A DNA stretch of 53,322 nucleotides from Granulosicoccus sp. Its GTDB lineage: Bacteria; Pseudomonadota; Gammaproteobacteria; Granulosicoccales; Granulosicoccaceae. Below are positions 45,104 to 53,322 of this stretch, piece by piece. Position 1 is the first letter of the stretch. Every line of letters begins with the position of its first letter. The notes beneath the pieces were generated by a model that saw nothing but the letters and a program-made list of their open reading frames with translations, was not told the origin of the DNA and did no database searches. The position numbers and the translations under genes are program-made. The DNA is taken from NCBI GenBank assembly GCA_023301795.1, contig JALZVU010000211.1:1-53322 (forward strand), read 5' to 3'.

Positions 45104-46231
45104 ATGACAAACAGCGACCCCATCAATCTGTTCGACCTGGACCAGGATGCTCTGACCGCCTTTCTGGTGGAGCAGGGCGAAAAGCCTTTCCGCGCAAAAC
45201 AAATCCTCAAGTGGCTCTATCAGCACAATGTGCGCGATATCGACGCCATGACTGACGTCTCCAAAGCCACGCGCCTCAAGCTATCCACGATAGCTACCAC
45301 TCGACTGCCTACGGTGGCTGAGTCTCAGTTGAGTAAAGATGGCACGGCCAAATGGCTGTTTGAGCTACACGATGGCAACTCCATCGAAACCGTTTTCATC
45401 CCTGAATCAGAACGTGGGACTCTATGCGTCTCCTCACAAGTTGGCTGTGCTCTGGACTGTTCGTTCTGCTCAACGGGTCGCCAGGGCTTCAACCGTAACT
45501 TGTCTGTGTCAGAAATCATCGGTCAAGTCTGGTTAGCCACCAATCTGTTGGCCTTAGATCCCGCCACCGCCCACAGACGCATAACCAACGTGGTGATGAT
45601 GGGCATGGGTGAGCCCTTGCTCAACTATAAAAAGCTGGTGCCTGCCTTATCGCTGATGATGGACGATCTCGCCTACGGGCTGAGCAAGCGGCGAGTGACG
45701 GTGAGCACATCAGGTGTGATCCCCTATATGGATCAACTGATTAGTGAAGTGGACGTCTCTCTTGCAGTCTCGCTGCATGCGCCCAACGATAAGCTGCGCG
45801 ACGAGTTGGTCCCGATTAATCGAAAATACCCTATCAGTGAGTTGATGGCTGCCTGCTGGCGGTATGTAGAAGGTGAAGAGGCCGCCTCACAGCGCAAGAA
45901 GCATGTGTTATTCGAGTACGTGATGCTCTCCGGCGTCAATGATAAGGTGGAGCAGGCACACGAGTTGGCCGAACTGTTGCGTGGGTTTCCGGGAAAAGTT
46001 AACTTGATACCGTTCAATCCTTTTCCAGAGTCGGGTTACACGCGCTCCTCGCGTAATGCGGTGGAGCGTTTTGCGCGCGTGCTCAATGACGCAGGTGTAC
46101 TAACCTTAAAACGAACCACACGTGGCGACGATATAGATGCTGCCTGTGGGCAGTTGGCTGGAGATATTGACGATCGTAGCAAACGGCACGTGAAATTCAT
46201 GGAGCCGCGTTTTGGAGAGCAATTCCCATGA
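45104..46231 (+). CDS. rlmN: Dual-specificity 23S rRNA/tRNA adenine-C2 methyltransferase RlmN
   Basis: A 375-aa radical-SAM enzyme. The N-terminal helical domain (KPFRAKQILKWLYQ) precedes the cluster motif Cys115-x3-Cys119-x2-Cys122 in QVGCALDCSFCSTG. MGMGEPLLNY binds SAM, and the two catalytic cysteines fit the family, with the C-terminal one in AACGQL. It methylates A2503 of 23S rRNA and A37 of some tRNAs. Its stop overlaps the pilW start by four bases (ATGA). Confidence 0.97.
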   Translation: MTNSDPINLFDLDQDALTAFLVEQGEKPFRAKQILKWLYQHNVRDIDAMTDVSKATRLKLSTIATTRLPTVAESQLSKDGTAKWLFELHDGNSIETVFIPESERGTLCVSSQVGCALDCSFCSTGRQGFNRNLSVSEIIGQVWLATNLLALDPATAHRRITNVVMMGMGEPLLNYKKLVPALSLMMDDLAYGLSKRRVTVSTSGVIPYMDQLISEVDVSLAVSLHAPNDKLRDELVPINRKYPISELMAACWRYVEGEEAASQRKKHVLFEYVMLSGVNDKVEQAHELAELLRGFPGKVNLIPFNPFPESGYTRSSRNAVERFARVLNDAGVLTLKRTTRGDDIDAACGQLAGDIDDRSKRHVKFMEPRFGEQFP

Positions 46232-47001
46232 AAGTGACGGTTTTTCACGCAGGGCTTAAATTCTTGTGCCTGGCAGCGATTGTTTTACTGGTGCAGGGGT
46301 GTGTCAGTTCGGGTAAAGTTACCGAAGACGATGCGCTGGATGCAGCCCAGTTTAATGCCCAGCTAGGCGCGCAATACTTGAAGCGTGGTGAGTTGGAGCA
46401 AGCGCGCGAAAAACTGACTAAAGCTCTGGATCAGGACGACAACAACGCACTGGCGCATGTTACTTATGCGCAATTGCAAGCCCGTGTTGCTCGCCCGGAC
46501 AGCGCACTTGTTCATTTTGAACGTGCCTTGGAGCTCGAACCTGAAGAGGCTGACCACCGAAATAGCTTCGGTATCTATCTTTGTCAGCAAGAACAATACG
46601 ACGAAGCCAAAAAGCAGTTTCGTTCAGCGGCTGACAACGCCTATTACCGGACGCCAGAATTTGCCTTGGACAACGCGGGTATCTGCATGCTAGATGCCGA
46701 CCGGCTTAGTGATGCCGAAGGTTTCCTGCGCGAAGCACTAAGAGCGAATCCTCAGTTTGCTAATGCCTATCTGCACATGGCGGATCTGATGCACCGCAAG
46801 CAAAGATTGACTGTCGCTGATGCGTACTATCAACGCTTCACGGCCTACGGCGCGGAATCGGCCGAGAGCTTGTTGCTTGGACTGAATATCAAACGTGATT
46901 CAGGGCAACTAAGCTCGGCTGAGCGTTTCGCTAGTCGGTTGCTGAATGAATTTCCTGCATCAACCGAGGCTGGAGAATACCTGTCTCGTCCCATTCGCTA
47001 G
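46228..47001 (+). CDS. pilW: Type IV pilus biogenesis TPR lipoprotein PilW/PilF
   Basis: A 257-aa lipoprotein with lipobox VLLVQGC (Cys25) and about six TPR motifs (for example NAQLGAQYLKRGELEQAREKLTKALDQDDNN in short blocks, FGIYLCQQEQYDEAKKQFRSA, ALRANPQFANAYLHMADLM). It is the pilotin that places the PilQ secretin ring in the outer membrane. It overlaps rlmN by four bases, so the two are translationally coupled. Confidence 0.94.
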   Translation: MKVTVFHAGLKFLCLAAIVLLVQGCVSSGKVTEDDALDAAQFNAQLGAQYLKRGELEQAREKLTKALDQDDNNALAHVTYAQLQARVARPDSALVHFERALELEPEEADHRNSFGIYLCQQEQYDEAKKQFRSAADNAYYRTPEFALDNAGICMLDADRLSDAEGFLREALRANPQFANAYLHMADLMHRKQRLTVADAYYQRFTAYGAESAESLLLGLNIKRDSGQLSSAERFASRLLNEFPASTEAGEYLSRPIR

Positions 47002-47142
47002 GAGATTGTTCTAGCAAGCTCTGAACGAGAACAGCAACCTGCGGCGGATCTCGCAGTCTAACTTGTTCGGCTAATCACGCAGCAGGCTGTCCAAGGACGC
47101 CTGGCTACACACAAGAAAACAAGGACCCATACGCTCCAGCTC

Positions 47143-48423
47143 ATGAAAACTCAATTTACGCGGCTTCGCGGCATGGCCGATCAGCTGCCAGCCACAATCG
47201 CACCGTGGCAATTGCTGGAGAAGGCGGTCAGAAATGCCATGAGCGCTTATGGTTATGGCGAGATGCGCACGCCGATAATCGAGCGGACGAATCTGTTCAA
47301 ACGCTCCATCGGCGAGGCCACTGACATTGTCGAGAAGGAGATGTACACCTTCCCCGACCGGCATGATGAGTTGCTGACACTGCGCCCGGAAAACACGGCA
47401 GGCTGCGTTCGTGCTGCTATTGAGAACGGGCTTCTACAGCCCGGCAGCGTTAACAGAGTCTGGTACACAGGCCCCATGTTTCGCTACGAACGCCCTCAAT
47501 TGGGTCGCCAACGCCAGTTTTTTCAGACCGGCGCTGAAGTCTATGGACTTGCTGGCCCCGCCATCGAAGCCGAGCTCATACTGCTGAGTGCTAGATTGTG
47601 GAGAGAATTGGGTATTTTTGATGCCGTGCAGCTAGAGATCAATACTCTAGGGGACACGGACGATAGAGCGACTTACCGTGAGCTGCTGGTAAGCTATTTT
47701 AAAGAACACGAACACTTGCTCGACGAAGACAGTCTGCGCCGACTCGATCGCAATCCATTGCGAATTCTTGATAGCAAGAACCCTACGATGCAGGAAGTTA
47801 TCGCCGGAGCGCCAGCACTGCGGAGCAGCTTGAGTGAGGCATCGAACGAACATTTCGAGCAGCTCAAAGCGCTATTGGCTGCATCGGGCATCGAAGCTAT
47901 CGAGAACCCTCGACTGGTACGTGGGCTGGATTACTACTCACACACGGTTTTCGAGTGGACGACAGACAAGCTTGGCTCGCAGTCGGCTGTATGCGCTGGT
48001 GGTCGCTACGATGGCCTGCTGGAACAGTTAGGGGCGAAGAACATGCCCGGCGTGGGTTGGGCCTTCGGAATGGAGCGTGTGATCGGTTTGATGGACGTGC
48101 TGGAGCTGACGCCCGCCCAATCCACGCCTGACATCTTTGTCATGTGCACCAACGACGTATCACCTATTCACTCTCTTGCGCTTGCAGAAAGTGTAAGACA
48201 GCTTATGCCGACGAGTTCTGTGTTGCATAATACGGGTGCCGGAAGCCTGAAGAGTCAGTTTCGCAAAGCTGATAAAAGCGGTGCGGCGGTGGCTGTCATC
48301 GTGGGTGCGGCTGAAATGGACGACGGTACCGTGACGTTGAAACCTCTGTTAGATAAAGCAGAGCAGGTGACGGTCACGAAAGAGGGGCTACAAAGTGCCT
48401 TGCAGGGTTTTTTGGGTGGCTGA
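47143..48423 (+). CDS. hisS: Histidyl-tRNA synthetase
   Basis: A 426-aa class II synthetase. It has RLRGMADQLP, IERTNLFKRSIGE (motif 1 region), LTLRPENTAGCVRAAIE, GPMFRYERPQLGRQRQF (motif 2), the histidine-specific LVRGLDYYSHTVFEW and AVCAGGRYDGLLEQLG, motif 3 in VGWAFGMERVIGL, and a C-terminal anticodon-binding domain (about 330-426). It charges tRNA-His. In many relatives rodZ and ispG lie between pilW and hisS; here a 141-bp gap is all there is. Confidence 0.98.
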   Translation: MKTQFTRLRGMADQLPATIAPWQLLEKAVRNAMSAYGYGEMRTPIIERTNLFKRSIGEATDIVEKEMYTFPDRHDELLTLRPENTAGCVRAAIENGLLQPGSVNRVWYTGPMFRYERPQLGRQRQFFQTGAEVYGLAGPAIEAELILLSARLWRELGIFDAVQLEINTLGDTDDRATYRELLVSYFKEHEHLLDEDSLRRLDRNPLRILDSKNPTMQEVIAGAPALRSSLSEASNEHFEQLKALLAASGIEAIENPRLVRGLDYYSHTVFEWTTDKLGSQSAVCAGGRYDGLLEQLGAKNMPGVGWAFGMERVIGLMDVLELTPAQSTPDIFVMCTNDVSPIHSLALAESVRQLMPTSSVLHNTGAGSLKSQFRKADKSGAAVAVIVGAAEMDDGTVTLKPLLDKAEQVTVTKEGLQSALQGFLGG

Positions 48424-48615
48424 GGTAGTGGCGCTCAATGCTGGGCCTGCGCTTTGGAGATTGCGCCTTTTCGGAAAGTAGTAACGCAAGACGGGCATTT
48501 ATAGCCTCAGAAGACATTAAATTGCGCCGAGTGGCGCGAATGAACAGACTATTGCCCGGTGAGGCGTTATGCTCTCGCTGCTGACGGTAAGCGCCTTGTT
48601 GCGCGGAGAAACGAC

Positions 48616-49275
48616 GTGGAATACGAAACAGAAGAACAACAAGTTGAAGCACTGAAAGATTGGTGGACTGAAAACGGCAAGGCCGTTATCGCGGGAGTGG
48701 TACTCGGCGCGGCAGTCATTGGTGGCTGGACATTCTGGCAAAGCAGCGCTGAGAAGAAAACCGTTGCTGCCAGTGATGCGTTCAGTCAAACGCTTGAGGC
48801 CGTTAACAGCGCTGAGCTTGACACTGCACTTACGCTGGCTGATGAAGTGCAAGACGATAATTCGGGTCATTTGTACGCAACTTACAGCAGCTTTGCAGCG
48901 GCAAGAATTGCGATAGAAAACAATGACCTTGACGAGGCAGCCTCACGCTTGGAGTGGGTGGTGGACAACGCCCCACAAGATGATGTCAAGGTAATCGCCC
49001 AGGTGCGATTGGCTAGAGTGCAGGGCGCTATCGGCAATGCATCAGAGGGCTTGTCTACGCTTCCGAATAGCTTTCCTGATTCTTTCATCGGCCTGGTTGA
49101 AGAGGCTCGAGGCGATCTTCACGTTCTGGCAGGCGACGCCGCTGCTGCTCGCGAAGCCTACCAGGCTGCTGCAGAAAGTGACTATGTTGCCAACAGAGAA
49201 GGATTGGTCATGAAGCTCAATGAGCTAGCAGAGCCAGGTGATATGGACGACAGTAGCTCCGAAAGCACCAGTTAA
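48616..49275 (+). CDS. yfgM: YfgM family: ancillary SecYEG translocon subunit
   Basis: A 219-aa protein. I place the start at GTG 48616 because GGAG lies seven bases before it and EYETEEQQVEALKDWWTENGKA matches the family N-terminus; an earlier frame start at 48559 does not. A transmembrane helix (about residues 23-42, VIAGVVLGAAVIGGWTFW) is followed by a periplasmic TPR-like domain. It works with PpiD at the SecYEG translocon in handing over exported proteins. Followed by bamB as usual. Confidence 0.92.
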   Translation: MEYETEEQQVEALKDWWTENGKAVIAGVVLGAAVIGGWTFWQSSAEKKTVAASDAFSQTLEAVNSAELDTALTLADEVQDDNSGHLYATYSSFAAARIAIENNDLDEAASRLEWVVDNAPQDDVKVIAQVRLARVQGAIGNASEGLSTLPNSFPDSFIGLVEEARGDLHVLAGDAAAAREAYQAAAESDYVANREGLVMKLNELAEPGDMDDSSSESTS

Positions 49276-49402
49276 GTTAGTCGTTCTGCATTTTTTTGGA
49301 TATATCCGAGGCTGTACAGAGATATTCTGTTGTGGACGCCTCTTATCGTTTGTGTTCCTGGCGTAAAACGTCACTCAGTATCAAGGTTGCTACACTTCTC
49401 GA

Positions 49403-50605
49403 ATGAGCAAAAAAATCGATACACCGTGGGGCTTCGCTTGGATGGGTAAATCTTCCAGGCTTGCGCCGTGCGTCCGGCTCCCGGCAATCTGCGTACTAAC
49501 TGCTGCAATGCTGGTGGGGGCTTGTGCATCTGATCCACCTCCCACACCTCCGACTGCGCTCGAAGCGATAAGCAGCGAAGTGCAGCTACTGCGGCTTTGG
49601 TCCTCCAAAGCGGGTGAGGCTGGCCGTGGCTTGTTTGAGCCGCTAGTGGTAGATGACCAGGTTGTCGTGTCAAACCGTGCTGGTGTGATCTCCTCTTTCG
49701 CCACCGATTCCGGTGTACGCCGATGGCGTAAGAATCTGGACGTTACCCTCACCAGCGGTGTTGGTGGCGATTCTGAGGTTATCTACGTTAGCGACGTTAA
49801 CGCCCAAGTTCATGCTTTTGATGCATCCACCGGAGAATCTCTGTGGGAATCTGGAGCCTCATCTGAAGTACTGATGCCCGTTGTGTCAGGTTTTGGAGTT
49901 GCCGCTTTTCGCAGTGCCGATGGACGCGTAGTCGCTCTGGAGCCGGAGGATGGGACCGAGCGTTGGAGTGTCTCGAACACGCCTCCAGCACTCACTCTGA
50001 ATGGCTATAGTCGACCTTTGTTGCTTGATGGAGGCGTATTAGTCGGCTTGGATGACGGCCGCCTGCTCGCGCTGGACACGGCATCCGGCAGACTTATCTG
50101 GGAGACGGTGTTGAGTGTGCCCAGTGGTCGTTCTGAAGTGGAAAGGCTCGTAGACCTTGACGCTGACATTGCCATTGATGACGAGGGCATCTACGTTGCG
50201 AACTATCAGGGCCGCGCCGCCAGACTAGAACCGGGACGCGGGCAGATCGTTTGGTCAACACCTTTGTCCGTAGGTTCAGGAATAGCTCTCGACGACTCAG
50301 GTTTGATTGTAGTCGACGACGAAGACAATATTATTAAACTCGACAAAGAGACGGGTCAGCAAATCTGGAAAAACGACACCATGACAAGCCGTCGTTTTTC
50401 ACCGCCAGCATTCACCCCTGAGGGTGACATTGTGCTTGGTGATGTTGAAGGGTATTTGCATGTGCTGGACGCCGATGATGGAACCGTTCTGGGTCGTGCG
50501 CGTCCCGCCAGCGATGCAATCAAGGCTCGCCCATTACGCGTGGACAACACGCTTTACATACAAGCCACCAGTGGTGTGCTTGCTGCCTACAGGCTGACAC
50601 GTTAG
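49403..50605 (+). CDS. bamB: Outer-membrane protein assembly factor BamB
   Basis: A 400-aa lipoprotein: signal with lipobox MLVGAC (Cys41, with an unusually long n-region) and a PQQ-like eight-bladed propeller, for example VVSNRAGVISSFATDSGVRRWRKN, SDVNAQVHAFDASTGESLWES, GLDDGRLLALDTASGRLIWE, YQGRAARLEPGRGQIVWS and LDKETGQQIWKND. BamB is part of the BAM complex that folds beta-barrel outer-membrane proteins. It sits three bases before der. Confidence 0.95.
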   Translation: MSKKIDTPWGFAWMGKSSRLAPCVRLPAICVLTAAMLVGACASDPPPTPPTALEAISSEVQLLRLWSSKAGEAGRGLFEPLVVDDQVVVSNRAGVISSFATDSGVRRWRKNLDVTLTSGVGGDSEVIYVSDVNAQVHAFDASTGESLWESGASSEVLMPVVSGFGVAAFRSADGRVVALEPEDGTERWSVSNTPPALTLNGYSRPLLLDGGVLVGLDDGRLLALDTASGRLIWETVLSVPSGRSEVERLVDLDADIAIDDEGIYVANYQGRAARLEPGRGQIVWSTPLSVGSGIALDDSGLIVVDDEDNIIKLDKETGQQIWKNDTMTSRRFSPPAFTPEGDIVLGDVEGYLHVLDADDGTVLGRARPASDAIKARPLRVDNTLYIQATSGVLAAYRLTR

Positions 50606-50608
50606 ATC

Positions 50609-52204
50609 ATGAAACCCACCATTGCCTTGGTGGGCAGACCCAATGTCGGTAAGTCGACTCTGTTCAATAAGCTTACTCGCACGCAGGATGCCCTCGTTGC
50701 TGATCTTCCAGGATTAACCCGTGATCGCCAATATGGCGATGGCAAGGTTGGCGGCTGGCCCTATCTGCTGGTTGATACCGGCGGCTTGAGCGGAGCCCCG
50801 GACTCTCTGGATGCTGCCATGGCAGACCAGACCTTAAGCGCTGTTATCGAAGCCGACCTGGTCGTTTTTCTGGTGGACGGGCGTGCCGGATTGGTATCGG
50901 TCGACGAGGAAATAGCCATAATTCTTCGTCGTCAGGCAAAGCACGTGGTGCTGTGTGTCAACAAGATCGATGGTATTGGTGAGGATCGCGCTGAGCTGGA
51001 ATTCCATCAACTCGGTTTCGACAGCATGGTGTCTACAGCTGCCTCGCATAACCGCGGCGTACATCAACTGATAGATACGCTTGCAGATTATTTTGAAATT
51101 CCCGAAGAAGAGCGTATCGAGAACTCGCGCAAGCGCCGTAGTAGAAAGAAAAAGATTGAAACTGATGAATTCGGAGAGCCCATCGCGCAGGCACCCTTTG
51201 TGCCCGAAACCGACCATGGTGATATTCGAATCACGTTTGTAGGCCGGCCGAACGTAGGCAAGTCAACGTTAATTAATCGTTTGCTGGGTGAAGATCGCGT
51301 TATCGCTTATGACCAGCCTGGCACCACTCGAGATTCTGTCTCTGTGCCGTTTGAGCGCGCAGGCAAGCAATACATGCTGGTTGATACTGCAGGCGTTCGA
51401 AGGCGCGGTAAGGTCAGTGAGAAAGTTGAAATCTTCAGTATTATCAAAACGCTTCAGTCCATTGATAAAAGTAATGTGTGTGTGATGCTACTCGATGGTT
51501 CTGACGGTATCACCGAGCAAGACCTGTCCTTGCTCGGGTACATTATCGAGAAGGGTCGTGCCCTGATTGTCGCGGTGAATAAATGGGACTGTCTGGATGC
51601 AAAGCAACGCGAGTTGGTTCGAGAGGATCTAGAGCGGCGAGTGGAATTTCTCAAGTTCACTCGTATCCATTTCATCAGTGCCTTGCACGGCTCTGGCGTG
51701 GATGATGTGTTCAAGTCCATCAACAAGGCTTACACCTCAGCCTTTGTTGATATGGCGACACCAACGCTTACGCGTATGCTGGAAGTGGTCACTACCCAAC
51801 ATCAGCCTCCGATGGTTAACGGACGTCGCATCAAGCTTCGTTATGCACATCAGGGCGGTCAAAACCCACCGATAATCGTTATTCATGGCAAGCAAGCACT
51901 GAAGGTGCCGCAAAGCTACCAGCGCTATTTGGTGAATCATTTCACCAAATCCCTACGCCTGTTTGGTACGCCATTAAGAATCGAATTTCGTCAAGACGAT
52001 AACCCTTATGAGGAAAACAAACGCGTTAAAGCTCCTCGGGTAAAGCCTGCTGAGCGGCAACGGCAAAAACGTAATGCACCGGCAGGGCAGGAGCGTGGCG
52101 CTGAGCGTCACGGTGGCAAGAGCGAGCGCGGTAAGGCTGAACGTGGGCCTGTTGCCAAGCGCGGTAGTGTCAAGAAGTCACGCGGTTCGCCGAAAGCGCG
52201 ATAG
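50609..52204 (+). CDS. der: Ribosome biogenesis GTPase Der (EngA)
   Basis: A 531-aa protein with two GTPase domains, each with GRPNVGKST (about residues 8-16 and about 211-219), DxxG switch regions (DLPGLTRD, DTGGLSG; DQPGTTRD, DTAGVRRRG) and NKxD (NKID, NKWD). A C-terminal KH-like domain (about 385-470) follows. The last 60 residues are a basic, Gly/Arg/Lys-rich tail, longer than in E. coli Der (490 aa). It helps 50S subunit assembly. It is last in the block. Confidence 0.97.
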   Translation: MKPTIALVGRPNVGKSTLFNKLTRTQDALVADLPGLTRDRQYGDGKVGGWPYLLVDTGGLSGAPDSLDAAMADQTLSAVIEADLVVFLVDGRAGLVSVDEEIAIILRRQAKHVVLCVNKIDGIGEDRAELEFHQLGFDSMVSTAASHNRGVHQLIDTLADYFEIPEEERIENSRKRRSRKKKIETDEFGEPIAQAPFVPETDHGDIRITFVGRPNVGKSTLINRLLGEDRVIAYDQPGTTRDSVSVPFERAGKQYMLVDTAGVRRRGKVSEKVEIFSIIKTLQSIDKSNVCVMLLDGSDGITEQDLSLLGYIIEKGRALIVAVNKWDCLDAKQRELVREDLERRVEFLKFTRIHFISALHGSGVDDVFKSINKAYTSAFVDMATPTLTRMLEVVTTQHQPPMVNGRRIKLRYAHQGGQNPPIIVIHGKQALKVPQSYQRYLVNHFTKSLRLFGTPLRIEFRQDDNPYEENKRVKAPRVKPAERQRQKRNAPAGQERGAERHGGKSERGKAERGPVAKRGSVKKSRGSPKAR

Positions 52205-52417
52205 GAAGTTAAATACAGCTCGTACCCCGCGCTGGGAATTGACTCAAATCATCCCTTGCGCTGCTACACGCAGAGCCGCCCCGAGGTAATTGCACCGAGT
52301 AGCTAACATACATTTTCGTATACCATCTTTCCAGTTCGCAATGATTTCGAATGCTGGCTTGTTTGATCAACATATCGTTGCCGATACCGTTGTTCAATCA
52401 AGTAAAAGGAATCCCTG

Positions 52418-53322
52418 ATGGTGAGCGTATTAAAGAATGTGTTGGTCGCAACAGTGCTTTTGTCGACCCCACTCGTTGGAACGGCCCTGGCGCAATCAAG
52501 CTATTCCGTTGGTGAATCCCAGTTCTGTACGCTACAGGATGATGGTCAGGTTGACTGCGTTGTACCTCCCGGATTCAGCCGTCTGACACCTCCGCAAGGA
52601 TTACCCGAACTGACAGCGGTGAGTGCAGGCGATGCACACGCTTGTGGAATAACGTTTGAAGGTCAGCCCATCTGCTGGGGCCAAAATAATTTTGCTCAAT
52701 TGGATGCTCCTGTTGTGGATCTTCCTCTTGTGCAGATCAATGCAGGTCAGAATCACACCTGCGCCGTTGATTCAGCGGGAGCAGTAATGTGCTGGGGCTT
52801 GAACGGTAACGGTCAGTTAGATCCACCCGAAAACGAGATCTTTACGCGGGTGGCTGCAGCATTCACCTCATCTTGCGGGATTCTGAGCAACGGTGACATC
52901 ACGTGTTGGTCGACAGACACCACCCGCGCTCCTGCGTTGCTGGCCGGTCCATTTGTCGATCTGGATATTCAAAATACGGGTGTTTGCGGTCTTCTCGCCG
53001 ATGGGAGCATTCGATGTTCAAGTGGCGTAACTACCACGCTACTGCAGAATGGCCCGTACACAGATTTTGCATCGACTCAAGCTGCCCTTTGTGCTCTAGG
53101 TACCGATGGTATTCTCGAGTGTGAGATTTCGCGTTTTGGCAATGCAGATGATTACCCTGTGGGTGAGCAGTTTGCTTCCATTCAGTCCGCAGAAACAGGG
53201 TTCAATGGCATAGGAGCCTCTGACGAACGCAACCGCCAATTTGGTACCACCATGTGTGGTGAACGTTTTGATGGATCTTTTTTATGCTGGGCCCAGTCAA
53301 CAAATTTCCCGAATCTGGATGA
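52418..53322 (+). CDS. Exported RCC1-like repeat protein with paired cysteines, 3' end outside the window
   Basis: The ATG at 52418 has AAAGGA at good spacing; I followed the frame codon by codon to the window edge (301 codons) without a stop. A signal peptide ends TALAQ. At least five 30-40-residue repeats follow, of the pattern VSAGDAHACGITFEGQPICWGQNNFAQL, INAGQNHTCAVDSAGAVMCWG, ...SCGILSNGDITCW, ...VCGLLADGSIRCS, ...LCALGTDGILEC. This is the RCC1/BLIP-II-type propeller signature with a cysteine pair in each blade that could form disulfides. Function unknown; probably extracellular or surface. The gene is incomplete at the 3' side. Confidence 0.85.
   Translation, partial: MVSVLKNVLVATVLLSTPLVGTALAQSSYSVGESQFCTLQDDGQVDCVVPPGFSRLTPPQGLPELTAVSAGDAHACGITFEGQPICWGQNNFAQLDAPVVDLPLVQINAGQNHTCAVDSAGAVMCWGLNGNGQLDPPENEIFTRVAAAFTSSCGILSNGDITCWSTDTTRAPALLAGPFVDLDIQNTGVCGLLADGSIRCSSGVTTTLLQNGPYTDFASTQAALCALGTDGILECEISRFGNADDYPVGEQFASIQSAETGFNGIGASDERNRQFGTTMCGERFDGSFLCWAQSTNFPNLD

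Overview
The window looks like a chromosomal segment of a free-living, flagellated, probably marine gammaproteobacterium. The evidence is the ndk-rlmN-pilW-hisS-yfgM-bamB-der block, a one-piece tmRNA with an ANDDNYAMAA tag, a fused large-type PurL, MsrPQ, NrdR, and a sodium-dependent amino-acid symporter. I cannot name the genus; a Granulosicoccus-like lineage is only a guess.

Layout. (1) 1-4910: a minus-strand run of a GlcD-like FAD oxidase, an AEC carrier and a divergent ADP-ribosylglycohydrolase, then an orphan membrane-fusion protein on plus. (2) 4949-6001: a REC-GGDEF diguanylate cyclase. (3) 6285-12050: a cobalamin-uptake operon on minus. It has a cobalamin riboswitch, a 36-codon ORF with an ideal Shine-Dalgarno, a BtuB-type receptor, a propeller-like lipoprotein, a FecCD-type permease and an ATPase. 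(4) 12261-25018: a dispersed pseudaminic-acid locus (pseB, pseC, maf glycosyltransferase, pseF, two acetyltransferase-like genes, pseI). It is interrupted by an amino-acid symporter, a universal stress protein and a ThDP enzyme. No pseG is seen. (5) 25153-30644: a lipoprotein, a CHASE-GGDEF-EAL protein and a lipoprotein hydrolase. (6) 30717-32709: ssrA and a 1.58-kb insert bounded by an exact 81-bp copy of the ssrA 3' end, carrying an OmpA-like coiled-coil repeat protein and a decayed ParE-like toxin. (7) 32852-39817: purL, a HAD-like protein, and a DUF4011-like protein lacking a helicase. (8) 40196-44806: msrPQ, mdh, nrdR, a proteasome/HslV-type peptidase with a predicted N-terminal serine, and ndk. 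(9) 45104-52204: the rlmN-to-der housekeeping block without rodZ and ispG. (10) 52418-end: an exported RCC1-like repeat protein cut by the window edge.

The most coherent functional units are the riboswitch-controlled B12 importer with a possible BtuG-like surface lipoprotein, the flagellin-glycosylation (pseudaminic acid/Maf) genes, and the ssrA-borne insertion remnant. All calls come from reading the sequence and remembered family features; no database search was run.
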